From: Syngnathus acus
Lineage: Eukaryota > Chordata > Actinopteri > Syngnathiformes > Syngnathidae
Assembly: GCF_901709675.1 (NCBI RefSeq)
Contig: NC_051091.1
Coordinates: 12,124,967 to 12,188,966, forward strand
Direction of reading: 5' to 3'
DNA length: 64,000 bases
Notes under the pieces: generated by a model
Databases searched by the model: none
Seen by the model: only the letters and a program-made list of their open reading frames with translations
What the model was told of the DNA's origin: nothing
Part shown: one piece after another, positions 47,921 to 58,532 of the stretch
Layout of the letters: each line of letters starts with the position of its first letter
Position numbering within the stretch: position 1 is the first letter of the stretch
Translations under genes and position numbers: made by a program

Positions 47921-49924
47921 TCTTTATGCATTTTATTGCCCCCTTGTGGCTTTAGTGTGCAAAACAGATGCAAAATGTTTGGCATCACTTTTTCCTTTAA
48001 TGTGATGGTTAGTAATACATAAGTAAAATACTGTAGAGTGATATTTTACTTACTACATTCTTGCTGGTGTTTTTTTTTTTTTGTACGATCGGATAGATTA
48101 ATGGCTCTGATTCATTTAAATGGAGGAGATTTGAGATATAATTGTCAGGGACAAATTAAACTTGTAAATCAAGACCCGTGTGACACAACAGGGTCATTTG
48201 TGGCAACACATGATACAATGTGCTAATTTGTGGCCGCAAAAATGTATAGCGTTTGCACAAAATATCAGTTTGTGTCCCAAAATAGACGTCCTAGGAATCA
48301 AATGGAACGCGCCTTTGCCGGAAACTGCAATGGCGTTGCTTAGCCAACTGTCCAGCTATCCAGTAGTGATAAAAATATTATCGATTGGTATTTTGTGTGC
48401 ATTTTGTATCCACGTAATGACTACAATTTAGCATTTCGTAGGTAACAACGTCAGAGCGACGGTCACGTGACGAAAGCAGGAAGTGTAGGACTGGTTTCAC
48501 AAACGATGACACAAAATGGCACTCTGGTACGTTAAAGTGTCTTTTAAATATTTTATTACTTAACCATATGTATTTTATATACGCCGTTAAGCCATTTGTT
48601 CTGGTATTCCCCGCGTACATAATTACGTCACGCCGTTGCGAACGCTATTACGTCAATGCGGAAGTGGAATTTGACAGCAATCAGGTGGAATCAACAATGT
48701 GGGATCCACAATGTCCATTTTTTTTTTTTTTTTTTTGTCCTAATGTTCATGCGCTATTTTGTACCAATACTGTGTATATGCTACGCACGGTGTAGCGCTA
48801 CACAATACGCCAGAGCAAACTCTTTATAGATTATAAATCTAAATAAAAGGCTGAATTACTATTATTTATTATCATACTGTAAGCGGTATATCTTATGCAG
48901 TATTCAAAATGTCATTTTAGGTCGTAGTTAGGTCAAGCCTCAGAACCGAAAATTGTTCTCTGCAGAATCAAGATTGTTCGTAATCAATACTCTTTCTCTA
49001 TATATTCTTGGGTAGGATTAAAAAGTTGCTTAGTCATTGCAAAAATCTCCTATTTAAGTGTGAGGGCTACACAAGCCTAAATAATGCAGTGTGGCGGACT
49101 GTTTGATATGCAGGAATGGTTGGCCTTCCCATTGAAATGGTGTCACATGCCTCTGTAGAAGAGACAAATCTAGTGAGGTCCTAAATGAGCGCTGTGTCTT
49201 TTGATTAAAGTATGTCAATTTACTGCGTTATGTCTGAAAAAAAATTCATTTGGAAAATTGAGCGTAATCCATTAGTACAAGCAACACAGGCACTGTGAGT
49301 TCTGTCCCTACGGCGGCGACCAAACTCATGTGTGTGTGCAAGCTATGCACAAGAACAGTTTGTTTGTATGTCATTATCGTCAAATATTTGGGAAGCACTA
49401 TTTTCAACATCACTGGTGAATCAGAGCTTCAAATAAATAGCTGGCTTTTTGCTTTGTTTGTATCACGGTAAAAACTGCTGATAATACACACTGAGTCACA
49501 CAATGACATTTCCCCCCATATTTAACAAGGTTTTATGGCAATGTTGTCTTTCCCCATTTTGCCCAACAGTTGATCTTCTCGGAAATCAGCAGGGTTGTTG
49601 AACTTTTCCAGCCTTCTATGGACAGCGGTACTATTGTAGCAAGAGAAGCTCTGTGCCCCTGAGCAAAGTACAAAGTTCCCACCAGTACAAATCTCACTGG
49701 CTGGTGCCCTTGGATCACTACATTTATCGCTACACTTAAGCAACACAATAATTAGTAGCTCTCGATTTCACTTTTACATATCGCAGCGGAGCATTTCAGA
49801 CTTCTTCTTACCGCAGCTTTGGAATTTTGGGTAGGTTCTATTTCATTTTATAATACCCAGTTTAATTTAGCTTTACATCAATGCAGTGTTTGAGTAAAGA
49901 TATAGTTTGCTATAGAGAAAGTCT

Positions 49925-50190
49925 TATTTATATAGCACCAAATCACATCAGTTGTTATCTCAAGGGACTTTACATAATATAGCTAGGCCAGCACCATGTC
50001 AATTTCCTCTTAGGATGAAACCTCACAAAAAGCCACGTTTTTAAAATATGCATATTTTGGGCATGTGGGAGGAAGACGTATACTTTTAAATAGGAAGAAC
50101 GTACAAACTCCACATAGGAAAGCCTGGAACCCCAAATCTCTCAACTGTGAGGCATGCATAGTTAAGCCACCACGTTGCCTCTATCAACAT
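49925..50190 (-). mobile_element. Degenerate 'ATCCATCC'-type SINE copy upstream of h6pd
   Basis: GGCATGTGGGAGGAAGACG, AACTCCACATAGGAAAGCCT, AACTGTGAGGCATGCATAGT and TTAAGCCACCACGTTGCC correspond to the right half of the element at 7843-8208. Diverged, no clear duplication. Confidence 0.6.
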
Positions 50191-50369
50191 CATCAAAGTA
50201 AGAAAGAAAACCTTGCTTCTTCGTCTATCAATGGATCCTTATTCATTGGGCCACTGCAGCACATCGTGAAAACATATTGGCAACATATGCACCATACATA
50301 AGTTCACAGTCACGACTTGTGACTGTGTCTTCTAAACGCGGATCTAAAATACGTGTATATTTTCACAGC

Positions 50370-53011
50370 ATGTACACGACTACGCTCCTGTTTCTGCTCG
50401 CACTGTGCGCCATTGGAGGACATGGCGAAGAGAAGCAAAGTCGTGGCCACGTTTCCGTGGTGGTCGTTGGTGGCACGGGGGACCTGGCAAAGAAGTACCT
50501 CTGGCAGGGCTTCTTCCAGCTGTACTTAAAGCAAGTCAGCAGCGGAAACACGTTCTCCTTTTACGCCAGTGGACAGTCACCCAAGGACAAGGCCGCGCCA
50601 ATATTCTTCGGTATCCTGAAGGCGGTGTCGTGCCCAAAGGACGTCTCCGATGAACGCTGCGCCGTGCTCAAGGAGCAGTTCTTACGGCTAGCTCAGTATT
50701 GGCAACTCAAGACCCTTGACGATTACCGGAATTTGGCCAAGCAAATTAAGAATCAGGTTCAGGAGGAAGGACTAACCGAGGCTGGACGACTATTCTACCT
50801 CTCCGTGCCAGCATTTGCATACGCAGATATCGCAGATAACATCGATACCGGCTGCAGGCCTGTCGGTGGGACGGCATGGCTCCGAGTGGTTCTGGAGAAA
50901 CCATTTGGACACGACCTGAGGAGCGCGCAAACGCTTGCTTCTCAACTCGGGAAGGCCCTGCGCAATGAAGAAATGTACAGAATCGACCACTACTTGGGAA
51001 AGCAGGTGAGGACGAGCGTGTAAATGTCACAAGTCTTCTGAGTTTGATTGGCTGCTTTTTCTGCTTTTGTCGCATATCAGGTGGTCTCAAAGATCCTTCC
51101 CTTCAGAGTAGAGAACAAGAGATTCCTCGATCCAATCTGGAACAAACACCACATGGAGAGAATAGAGATCGTCGTGAAGGAGACACTAGATGTACAAGGT
51201 AATTCAACTTTGCACTATTTTCAGGGCTGCAGTAGTGGTAAGAATGTCTGTAAGTACCAGGAGATCATGCAAATCCGCCGCTGTATTGTACGCGTGTTTT
51301 TGTCATGGTCTCTCCATAGGTCGTATTCCCTTCTACGACCAGTACGGCGTGATCCGAGATGTAATCCAGAACCACCTAACCGAGGTCATGGCTCTCCTGA
51401 CCATGCCACTTCCTGCCAAGCTCAGTGACAGCGAGGAGGTTCTCCAGAACAAGCTGTGGCTCTTAAGTTCTTTGTTGCCCTTGGGCAAGAATCAGGCGGT
51501 GGTCGGCCAGTACCAAGCGTACCAAGCCGAGGTTCAACGGGAGCTCAACAAGACCAAAGACCACATCAGCATCACACCAACATTTGCAGGTTAGTATTGC
51601 AGACGGTTTGATTACAAATACTGAATCAACTTTTTGGGGTTGACTTTCAAAGTCGACTTTTTGCGTTCCAGCTGTACTGGCGCACATGGGCACGGCCCAG
51701 TATGAGGGGGTGCCCATCCTTCTGATCTCGGGGAAGATGTTGGACGAACGAGTAGGATACGCACGGGTCGTCTTCAAGAACGACATGTTCTGTCTTCAGA
51801 ACAGCTATCGTTGCAAGCCCAAAGAGATTATCTTCTACTTTGGCCACGGTAGCCTTCGATACCCAGCCATTCTCGTTTCCAAGAATCTCTTTAAGCCTTC
51901 TGTTCCAGAGGGTGAGTGGAAGGAAGTGACGGATCACACAAATGTTGACGTCCTGGGCTCGCCTCTGTCAGACTACTATGTCCAAACTCCAAAAGTGCAA
52001 CAAGAAGCTTATGCAGAATTAATTTCTCGTATTTTCGCTGGAGACAAAAATAGTTTTATCAGTACTGATAATCTCCTTGCATCTTGGGACTTTTGGACTC
52101 CACTGCTTGAGAGCTTAGCCGCGTCTTTTCCCCGCGTCTACCCGGGAGGAGCTGACAACGGTGACCTGCTGGATGTCCGTCTAAAAGGGAAAGAGATCAC
52201 CTACAAAAGTGATGTGGTGTTTCTGGGACCGGAGCAGGTCAAAGGTGAATCTGCAAGGAGTTTCCTAGTTATGCAAGGCACGTATCGGTCCAACGACATG
52301 GTGTCTGCCTGGGCTGAGGAGCTGATAGAGCGTCTGGCCTTCGACATCCAGGAAGCGGCGGAGGCGGCCGTGCTCCGGGGCGACGTTTTCCACATGGCCC
52401 TCTCCGGTGGGTCGACGCCCATCGCGCTCTTCCACAGGCTGGCCCTGCACCATTTTTCCTTCCCTTGGCGTGAAACCCACATCTGGATGGTGGACGAGCG
52501 TTGCGTACCACCGACCGACCTGGAGTCAAACTTTCACAACATCTACCAGCACCTTCTGCAGCATGTGCGCATCCCCTATTACAACATCCATCCAATGCCG
52601 GTGCAGTTTAAGCAGCGGCTGTGCGTCGAGGAGGACATGACAGCGCTGCTGTATCATGAAGATATTAGTAGGTTAGTCAATGGTTCCAGGTTCCACTTTG
52701 TCCTCCTGGGAGTCGGCCATGATGGACATACGGCTTCCCTCTTTCCTGGCGCTAATGCAGCCAACAGTGAAAATGACCTGGTGGTCCTCACAGAGAGCCC
52801 CGTCAAGCCGCACCAGCGCATGAGCCTCACACTTGACGCTATCAACCGAGCCCACAAGGTGGCGCTGCTGGTGATGGGCAAAGGTAAACACGAACTTGTC
52901 ACCCAGCTGAGTCGTGTCAAGGATGAGCCAAACAAATGGCCTATAACTGGGGTGAAACCCAAAAATGGCACGCTTGTCTGGTACATAGACTACGACGCAC
53001 TTTTGGGTTAG
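50370..53011 (+). CDS. h6pd: Hexose-6-phosphate dehydrogenase / 6-phosphogluconolactonase (ER bifunctional enzyme)
   Basis: H6PD works in the ER lumen, oxidising glucose-6-phosphate with NADP+ and hydrolysing the lactone; its NADPH supports 11-beta-HSD1. Exons: 50370-51005, 51081-51198, 51320-51589, 51672-53011; 2364 nt (787 residues, human 791). Residues 1-18 are a signal peptide (TTLLFLLALCAIGG). The dehydrogenase half has the Rossmann motif VVGGTGDLAKKYLW (about 33-45), EKPFGHD (about 176) and the catalytic RIDHYLGKQ (about 204-212). The lactonase half has MALSGGSTP (about 584), MVDERCVPPTDLESN (about 616) and GVGHDGHTASLFPG (about 688). All key motifs are intact and exon phases agree. The start at 50370 is chosen over an upstream in-frame ATG at 50277 because it opens directly on the signal peptide; a TTTCACAG just before it may be an acceptor for a non-coding first exon. 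Confidence 0.95.
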
Positions 53012-53974
53012 GGATAAAAAAAAGTCTTTAAACAGAACTTTAATTCAGGTATAGTGAAGCCATGATGATTTACAAAGGTTAGGGACCAAGACCAGTGAAT
53101 AGCAAAAAAATCATTTATAGTTGGCACTCTCCCTTGAAACTTTTACGTTTGCCCTTATGAGTAGTTTACAGTAAACCATCAAGCATTCACAAATTCACAA
53201 TTTTTTTGTGGAACCTACCCTCTGCTGTTTGCATGTTTTTTTCTCTTTCCGTAACGCCTTAAGATGATGTAAAAGCTCCGGCAGGGAAGTATTGTCGAAA
53301 TGTTACACAATCTCCAGAATCAACCAAACAATACATAGTTTCTAAACATTCAGTGCTTTTACTTCATTGTTTGTCGTCGATTGTGGTAGCATCAGATCTC
53401 AGGTATAGAAAAAAAAAACTAAGGCAATAATAGATTTTATCATATGGTTTAAAAATTATGTTAAACATTTTGGTATGTTTATTATAATGTTGACTTGAAT
53501 CTGTATTTTCAGTTCCTCTGTATAGTAAGTCAAAAGAATGTTACTGAGCCTTGATGTGATCCATTTGCTGGAACATTGTAAAGTTGTTTACTCATTATAT
53601 GTGCATTCATAGTATGCCTTCCTCTACCTGGTTTTCACAATGAAATTTTAAGAGGTACGTGTTTGCTTCCATTGAAATGTTTTTTTTCTAAACAGCCGCT
53701 GGCCTACATCACTTGTAATTATATTTGGCTCAAATGCGTTACATTGTCAACAACTTCCTCTGAGCGGTTACAATGACAAACAAACGTCAAGGATCCGCAA
53801 AAGGAAGCACCTGCTTTGGATGAAGTAAAGCATGAAAACATGAGCCGCATTAACTTACTTTCTCTTCTTTCATTCCCATGGTTTTGAGTTACCGTCTCGC
53901 CGGCGGCACGGAAACCGCATGAAATGCGAGTACTATCCGATGTCCATGTGAGACAGCTGGACTGCTTTTATAGC
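53012..53974. other. h6pd 3' UTR and spacer to the convergent membrane-protein gene
   Basis: AT-rich, no exon seen. h6pd and the next gene converge here, so both 3' UTRs probably lie in this interval. Confidence 0.45.
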
Positions 53975-55270
53975 TCATTGTCGCTGCCTTTTTGTCAGCC
54001 ACAATCCGCCTTTGACTGCCAGCGCACCTAAAAAATAACACGTGGGTGCTCTAAAAGAATGTTAACTGCATGCATATTTTTAACATTTTGCCCAAATTTT
54101 TAAAAATGCGAGTTACCTCACACATATCTGTGGAAAAGAATCGTGTGGGGTGTACGCAAAATGACTGCCGCGGGACAACACGTACCAAAGACAAAATAAA
54201 AACTCTTAACACACCCGACGCAAAAGGAGAATCACGCAGGTTAATTTTTCAAAAATCAGAAGAAATCAATTCAAACCCAATTATGTGTGTGTAAATAGTA
54301 TCTTGCGCTTTTTACCTGTGCTCAAAATGGATGCCACTGTGATGAAAAGAGACATATGGTACAGTTCAGGTGTGGTTTTGGCCTGCGGAAATACAAAGAG
54401 AACTGTCAGGATCGCCCTTGGATTATCTTGCCACGAGTCCAGGGTATACCGCCACGACTCTAATGACATCAAGCGGTATTAAATATGGATTAAGTTTGAG
54501 TTAAGTATCTTACGCATTCAGCTGCAGTGAATGTCAGGATGACACAGCACACCCCGTGCCCAAACGATAGCAGTCCAAATGCGTGACAGGACGCCCACAA
54601 GCCCTGAGGGACTACTTCTATAAGTGTCAAGACCACCGAAAAGCCTGTGGAAAGAGTTGGGAGTGCTTTCAAGTATGCCGCTTCTCTCACAAATGAGGAA
54701 AGGTGTTTTAGAAAATGAATGAATAGAGGAACTTTAACAGGAGATCTACTATAGCTGATATAGCATAATGGCTAATGATAGGAATGAACGTATTCAAAGA
54801 AGTTGATGCTGAAGTTGATGTTTTTTTGTTGAACTTAAGAGGTTCTACTATAATTGGGGTTTACCTGAGGCGATGAAGGACAGGCTGATAGAAGCGGTCA
54901 AGCTGTTCAATAAGGGCTGCCTGCAATATCTTGCCGACGTGGGCCTTTAAAAATCAAACAGACACCATTTAAATATCAAATCTTTGGCAAAAGGCTTTCA
55001 ATTGTTGAGCTACCTTGCTATGACGTACAGCTGAGGGACCAGCACGAGGGCCATGAACACCACGTTGACAATTTGGCTGCCGAAAAGAAACACAGTGAAG
55101 AACAGACAAATATGGGGGCAGACAAACATGCATGTACAACTTGAGCCTCTGATTCCTGGGTATCCATCTGCTACTGCGGTACGCAACCAGGATCAGCAAG
55201 TAGAGAAACATTGCAGCAGTTGCCCATAATGTGAAAGCCGGGAGGATTGTGTTGCACTCAGCAATATAAT
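53975..55270 (-). CDS. Unidentified small multi-pass membrane protein (5' end unresolved)
   Basis: Minus-strand exons supported by splice sites and continuous phase: about 55131-55270 (5' edge uncertain), 55014-55076, 54865-54944, 54514-54644, 54316-54382 and 53975-54027. They encode about 180 residues with five hydrophobic segments: ILPAFTLWATAAMFLYLLIL, NVVFMALVLVPQLYVIA, LNSLTASISLSFIASGFSVV, HAFGLLSFGHGVCCVILTF and MSLFITVASILSTGALAV, ending GGLWLTKRQRQ and a TGA at 53975-53977. Short basic loops (YRSSRWIPRNQR, ARPTSARYCRQ) suggest a topology. The donor after RNQR (AA|GTTGT) is weak. I do not recognise the family. The initiator is not found; ATGs inside TM1 and a short minus-strand ATG exon at 56005-56012 were considered, the latter out of phase. 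Confidence 0.6.
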
Positions 55271-55454
55271 CCTTCCGTCGGCGCAGACGCTACTGTCACT
55301 TAGCAACATGGAATTTAGAACGTTTGCCTATCACAAAAGTCTTAAGAAGCCATATCTGAAAAGGCACAAGAAGTCTAGTTTGGTTTCAAGCAAGCCATTT
55401 TGGTCTAATTTGGACACTTTCCAGACGTCCTCCAAAAACAAACTTGTCCTTGAG

Positions 55455-55765
55455 ATTAAAGATTAAAGTCCCAATGATCGTCACACACACACCTGGGTGT
55501 GGTGAAATTTGTCCTCTGCATTTAACCCATCCCCGTGTGATTTTAATCCATCCCCTGGGGGAGAGGGGAGCAGCGAGCAGCAGCGGTGCCGCGCTCGGGA
55601 ATCAGTTGGTGATCTAACCCCCCAATTCCAACCCTTAATGCTGAGTGCCAAGCAGGGAGGAAATGGGTCCCATTTTTATAGTCTTTGGTATGACCCGGCC
55701 GGGGTTTGAACCCACAACCTTCCAGTCTGAGGGTGGACACTCTACCACGAGGCCACTGAGCTGAG
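55455..55765 (-). mobile_element. tRNA-derived SINE, nearly complete
   Basis: Reads on the minus strand. The 5' head has TCAGTGGCCTCGTGGTAGAG (A-box) and GGTTGTGGGTTCAAACCCC (B-box). The body ends at the plus-strand left side in GATTAAAGATTAAAGTCCC, the repeated 3' tail of a widespread teleost SINE. It lies upstream of the unidentified membrane-protein gene. Confidence 0.85.
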
Positions 55766-56225
55766 ATGGTGTCCAATTGATACTACATTTTTTATGGTGC
55801 GTAGGTGGAGCACGGAAGCAAAGGTTCATGACTGGCCATAAAACACAAAACTCGAATAACTTTACTCCAAATTTCAGCCCCTGAAGTCAGTTTTTCCAAA
55901 TGTGAACTAAGGAATGGATTGTGTTGCACACAACCTCCCAGCAGCTCATGTTCTGCACGGCGGATTTTATTTTAAAGATAGGGCCTTAGGTTTTGGTCTC
56001 TTACCCAGCCATGGCGTCGCACTGTAAAGACCACTTCTTCCGCAAGGACAATCCCAACAACAGGAAGCGCTGTGTTGGCTAATATGTGTAAAAGGTCCCG
56101 TACGTACCACCCCTCCGGTGCTATCACCTCTGGCCTATATTGACACACAATGAAACATACTGTAGCACCGCAGAGCTGTTAAAAACCCACTGGCTTCTGA
56201 TTGTGGAGCCACAAGAATGTCCGAG
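55766..56225. promoter_or_regulatory. Promoter region shared by the minus-strand gene and rbp7
   Basis: Divergent interval. On the minus strand GCTTCCTGTTGTTGG and GCGGAAGAAGTGG are ETS-like sites before an ATG at 56012. On the plus strand the rbp7 5' UTR precedes 56226. Assigned by position only. Confidence 0.3.
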
Positions 56226-57352
56226 ATGGCGGTCAACTACACGGGGACTTGGGACATGGTCAGCAATGTCAACTTTGAGGGATACATGATTGCTCTTGGT
56301 AAGCGTTTGGAACTGCTGCTTATCTTGCTCTTCCTCTTGATGTTACTTATCCAATATTCTCCCACTAAATTAATTTGAGCGGGGCGTTGAACTAAACATT
56401 GACTATAAACTTGTAAAATTCCCATGTTCCGTTTTAATTTATAATTGATTTGATAACTAAGCATCACCCATCAACATTTTTGGTGTGAAATAGTTTTCTA
56501 TCTCCAGTGATATGGAATCATCTGGTTTCCCACAGGCATAGATTTTGCAACTCGCAAAGTGGCGGCCTTGCTGAAGCCTCAGAAAGTGATCAAGCAAGAG
56601 GGCAATCACTTCAACATTCGAACCCTCAGCACCTTCAGGAACTATGAAATTGCATTTAAGGTCGGGGTGGAGTACAAAGATGAGACTAAGGGAATGGATA
56701 ACCGCATATGCCAGGTAGAATACATCCTACAGTGTCAACCTTTTAAGTCAGTCCCTGCAGCTACTTTGACTTATTTGGTAATACCTCTCACAGGTAAATA
56801 CACACACGCACAAAATCTCAAGCAGCAATTTCCTGAAAGAAACAAAGTTATCCCAAGTCACATTTTGGATACAAGCTGCCACTTTGGGCCACATTTGGGT
56901 CATTCAAAGATAAACTTGCCCTCAAAATTTTTAGTCTAGTTTATTAACATTCTGTCTTTTATGTGTGTGCACTGATTTCACGCCATCCCAATTTGTTCCT
57001 GCTTTTTAGAGTGTGGTCAACTGGGAAAATGACAAGCTGGTGTGTGTTCAGCGTGGAGAAAAAAGGAACAGAGGCTGGACTCATTGGATTCAGGAAAATG
57101 AACTTCATTTGGTATGATTTCAAAAGAATAAAAATCACCTTTCACCCTTTACCGTGCAGCACAGCCTGGAAAAGTCTTGTGTCAGGCAGAATACAAAAGA
57201 GTGGGGCCACCCTTTTTCTCCTGGATATAAATATATTCGATATATATTAAGCTCAAATGTACATAATTTGATATGGATTTAATCGTTTTCTTTTTCAGGA
57301 ACTTACCTGTGAAGATCAAGTCTGCAAGCAAGTTTACAAAAGGGCACTCTGA
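56226..57352 (+). CDS. rbp7: Cellular retinoid-binding protein 7 (intracellular lipid-binding protein)
   Basis: Cytosolic beta-barrel carrier for retinol. Exons 56226-56298, 56536-56714, 57010-57111 and 57299-57352: the four-exon layout of the iLBP family; 408 nt, 135 residues, the usual length. Seen: NYTGTWDMVSNVNFEGYMIALGID-type start, FATRKVAALLKPQKVI, NHFNIRTLSTFRNYEIAFKVG, then EKRNRGWTHWIQENELHLE and TCEDQVCKQVYKRAL before TGA. The RGWTHWIE-type strand with a Gln in CVQ/ACVQ position suits CRBPs rather than fatty-acid binders. RBP7 is preferred over RBP1/RBP2/RBP5 because cenps and tardbp are neighbours, as in human 1p36. An AATAAA at 57649-57654 or one near 57497 may end the transcript. 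Confidence 0.88.
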
Positions 57353-57765
57353 GTTTTACATCTGAAACGTATTGCATCCAATTAAAATTGCCATCAGTTA
57401 GTTTTCTAAAGCTTTTTTTTTTTTTACTTAATACACAAGTAGTCTGGAAATAGAATATAGGAAGAACTTTCCCGAGAACAATTCTTCCTGTAACCCTAAT
57501 AAATGTCAATTTGTTTCTTGGGATTGTAGTACAAACTCCCAACACATGGTGGTACTGTTGAAAATATTAAAAGAAAGGTCATGTCATGAGTCGTTGGTTG
57601 GTTTGTCTTGAATTCGTGCCGCGAAGTTCCTTCGGTTACCGTCACAGAAATAAAATCTCATGTAGTTGCTTAGTGTTTTAGGACCATTTTTTTTACTTTA
57701 TATTGTTCAGAATTCGGAGCAAATGAAGCTATATCATACTTAAAGTTTTCTTGAGTTTACACGAA

Positions 57766-58532
57766 ATGTCCGAGAGCGAAGACGAAACGCGTCAGGTAGG
57801 TAAACAAACACTCATGGTGGATAATGTAAACAACTTCATGTACAATATGTAAACATGTCGTGAATAACGTTCCATTCCAGCGACTAAAGGCCGCCGTACA
57901 TTATACGGTCGGTCGGATGTGTCACACAATCGGTGAGGACCACCGGAGAGAATTTAGCCGACAAGTCGTAGCGGCGATAACCGAGACAGCCTTCAGACAA
58001 TGTGGTGGGTGCCGACTGGTTATCGACACTACGTTCGTCCACTTTCCAACTGGTGGTGCTAGAAAGTTAAGGGGTTTAGTTTATAGATGCAGTGCCTGGA
58101 CTAGATCTCAATAGCTTGTTTGGTGTATTAAAGCTTTAATATGCAAGCTGACATTCACTCATGTGTTTTTGTTGGTTCTCTTCCAGATATATTTGCAAAA
58201 GACTTGGAAGCGTTTGCAAAGTAAGTTAATTGGTGAGCCTGGGTTTTGTAGGTTAACCTCAATACCCACTGACCTCTGATTCCAGACATGCTAAAAGATG
58301 CACTGTGTCAGCAGAGGATGTCAAACTTTTGGCCCGTCGCAGCACAGCATTGGTGAGTTTTCCCTGTCACATAGTTTGAATACACCACAACTCAAAGAAT
58401 TAACACTGTCCTAAACACAAGTTCTTGTTTGATTCCCCTTTATTTCAGTCGATACACATACAGAGGAAAAGCGAAGAAGTGGAAAAAGAGCAGAAGGCTT
58501 TGAAAATGAAGAAGAAGAGCAAAGACTCTTAA
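57766..58532 (+). CDS. cenps: Centromere protein S (MHF1/FAAP16), histone-fold protein
   Basis: CENP-S pairs with CENP-X in the CENP-T-W-S-X kinetochore nucleosome-like complex and in the FANCM-MHF complex for DNA repair. Exons 57766-57795, 57881-58004, 58187-58220, 58286-58352 and 58449-58532; 339 nt, 112 residues. Seen: acidic start MSESEDETRQ, histone-fold helices (LKAAVHYTVGRMCHTIGED, REFSRQVVAAITETAFRQC, DLEAFAKHAKRCTVSAEDV, LLARRSTALSIHI) and a lysine-rich tail KMKKKSKDS. Note: the second exon uses TGTG|GTGGGT; read-through of the intron gives a false longer frame. ATTAAA at about 58592 may be the poly(A) signal. Confidence 0.92.

Larger units (their letters stand above)
41331..49910. 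other. Gene-poor interval between epha2 and h6pd
   Basis: The first 200 bases upstream of epha2 are less AT-rich and probably hold its promoter (a TGACGTCA-like CRE, CACGTGACGTCAT, at about 41460). The remainder has no recognisable gene. It includes the poly(A) tract 45170-45202, CA repeats near 46190-46230 and 46564-46598, SINE fragments at about 44380-44455 and 47690-47920, and two weak orphan signals described separately (48440-48560 and 49522-49746). Confidence 0.5.

Noticed and set aside
55509-55776. Open frames over 55509-55776 as a small gene
   Set aside because: Entire stretch is a tRNA-derived SINE.
56005-56012. Short minus-strand ATG exon as the start of the unidentified membrane protein
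   Set aside because: Leaves phase 2, while no acceptor in the next exon accepts that phase; an intermediate exon would be needed.
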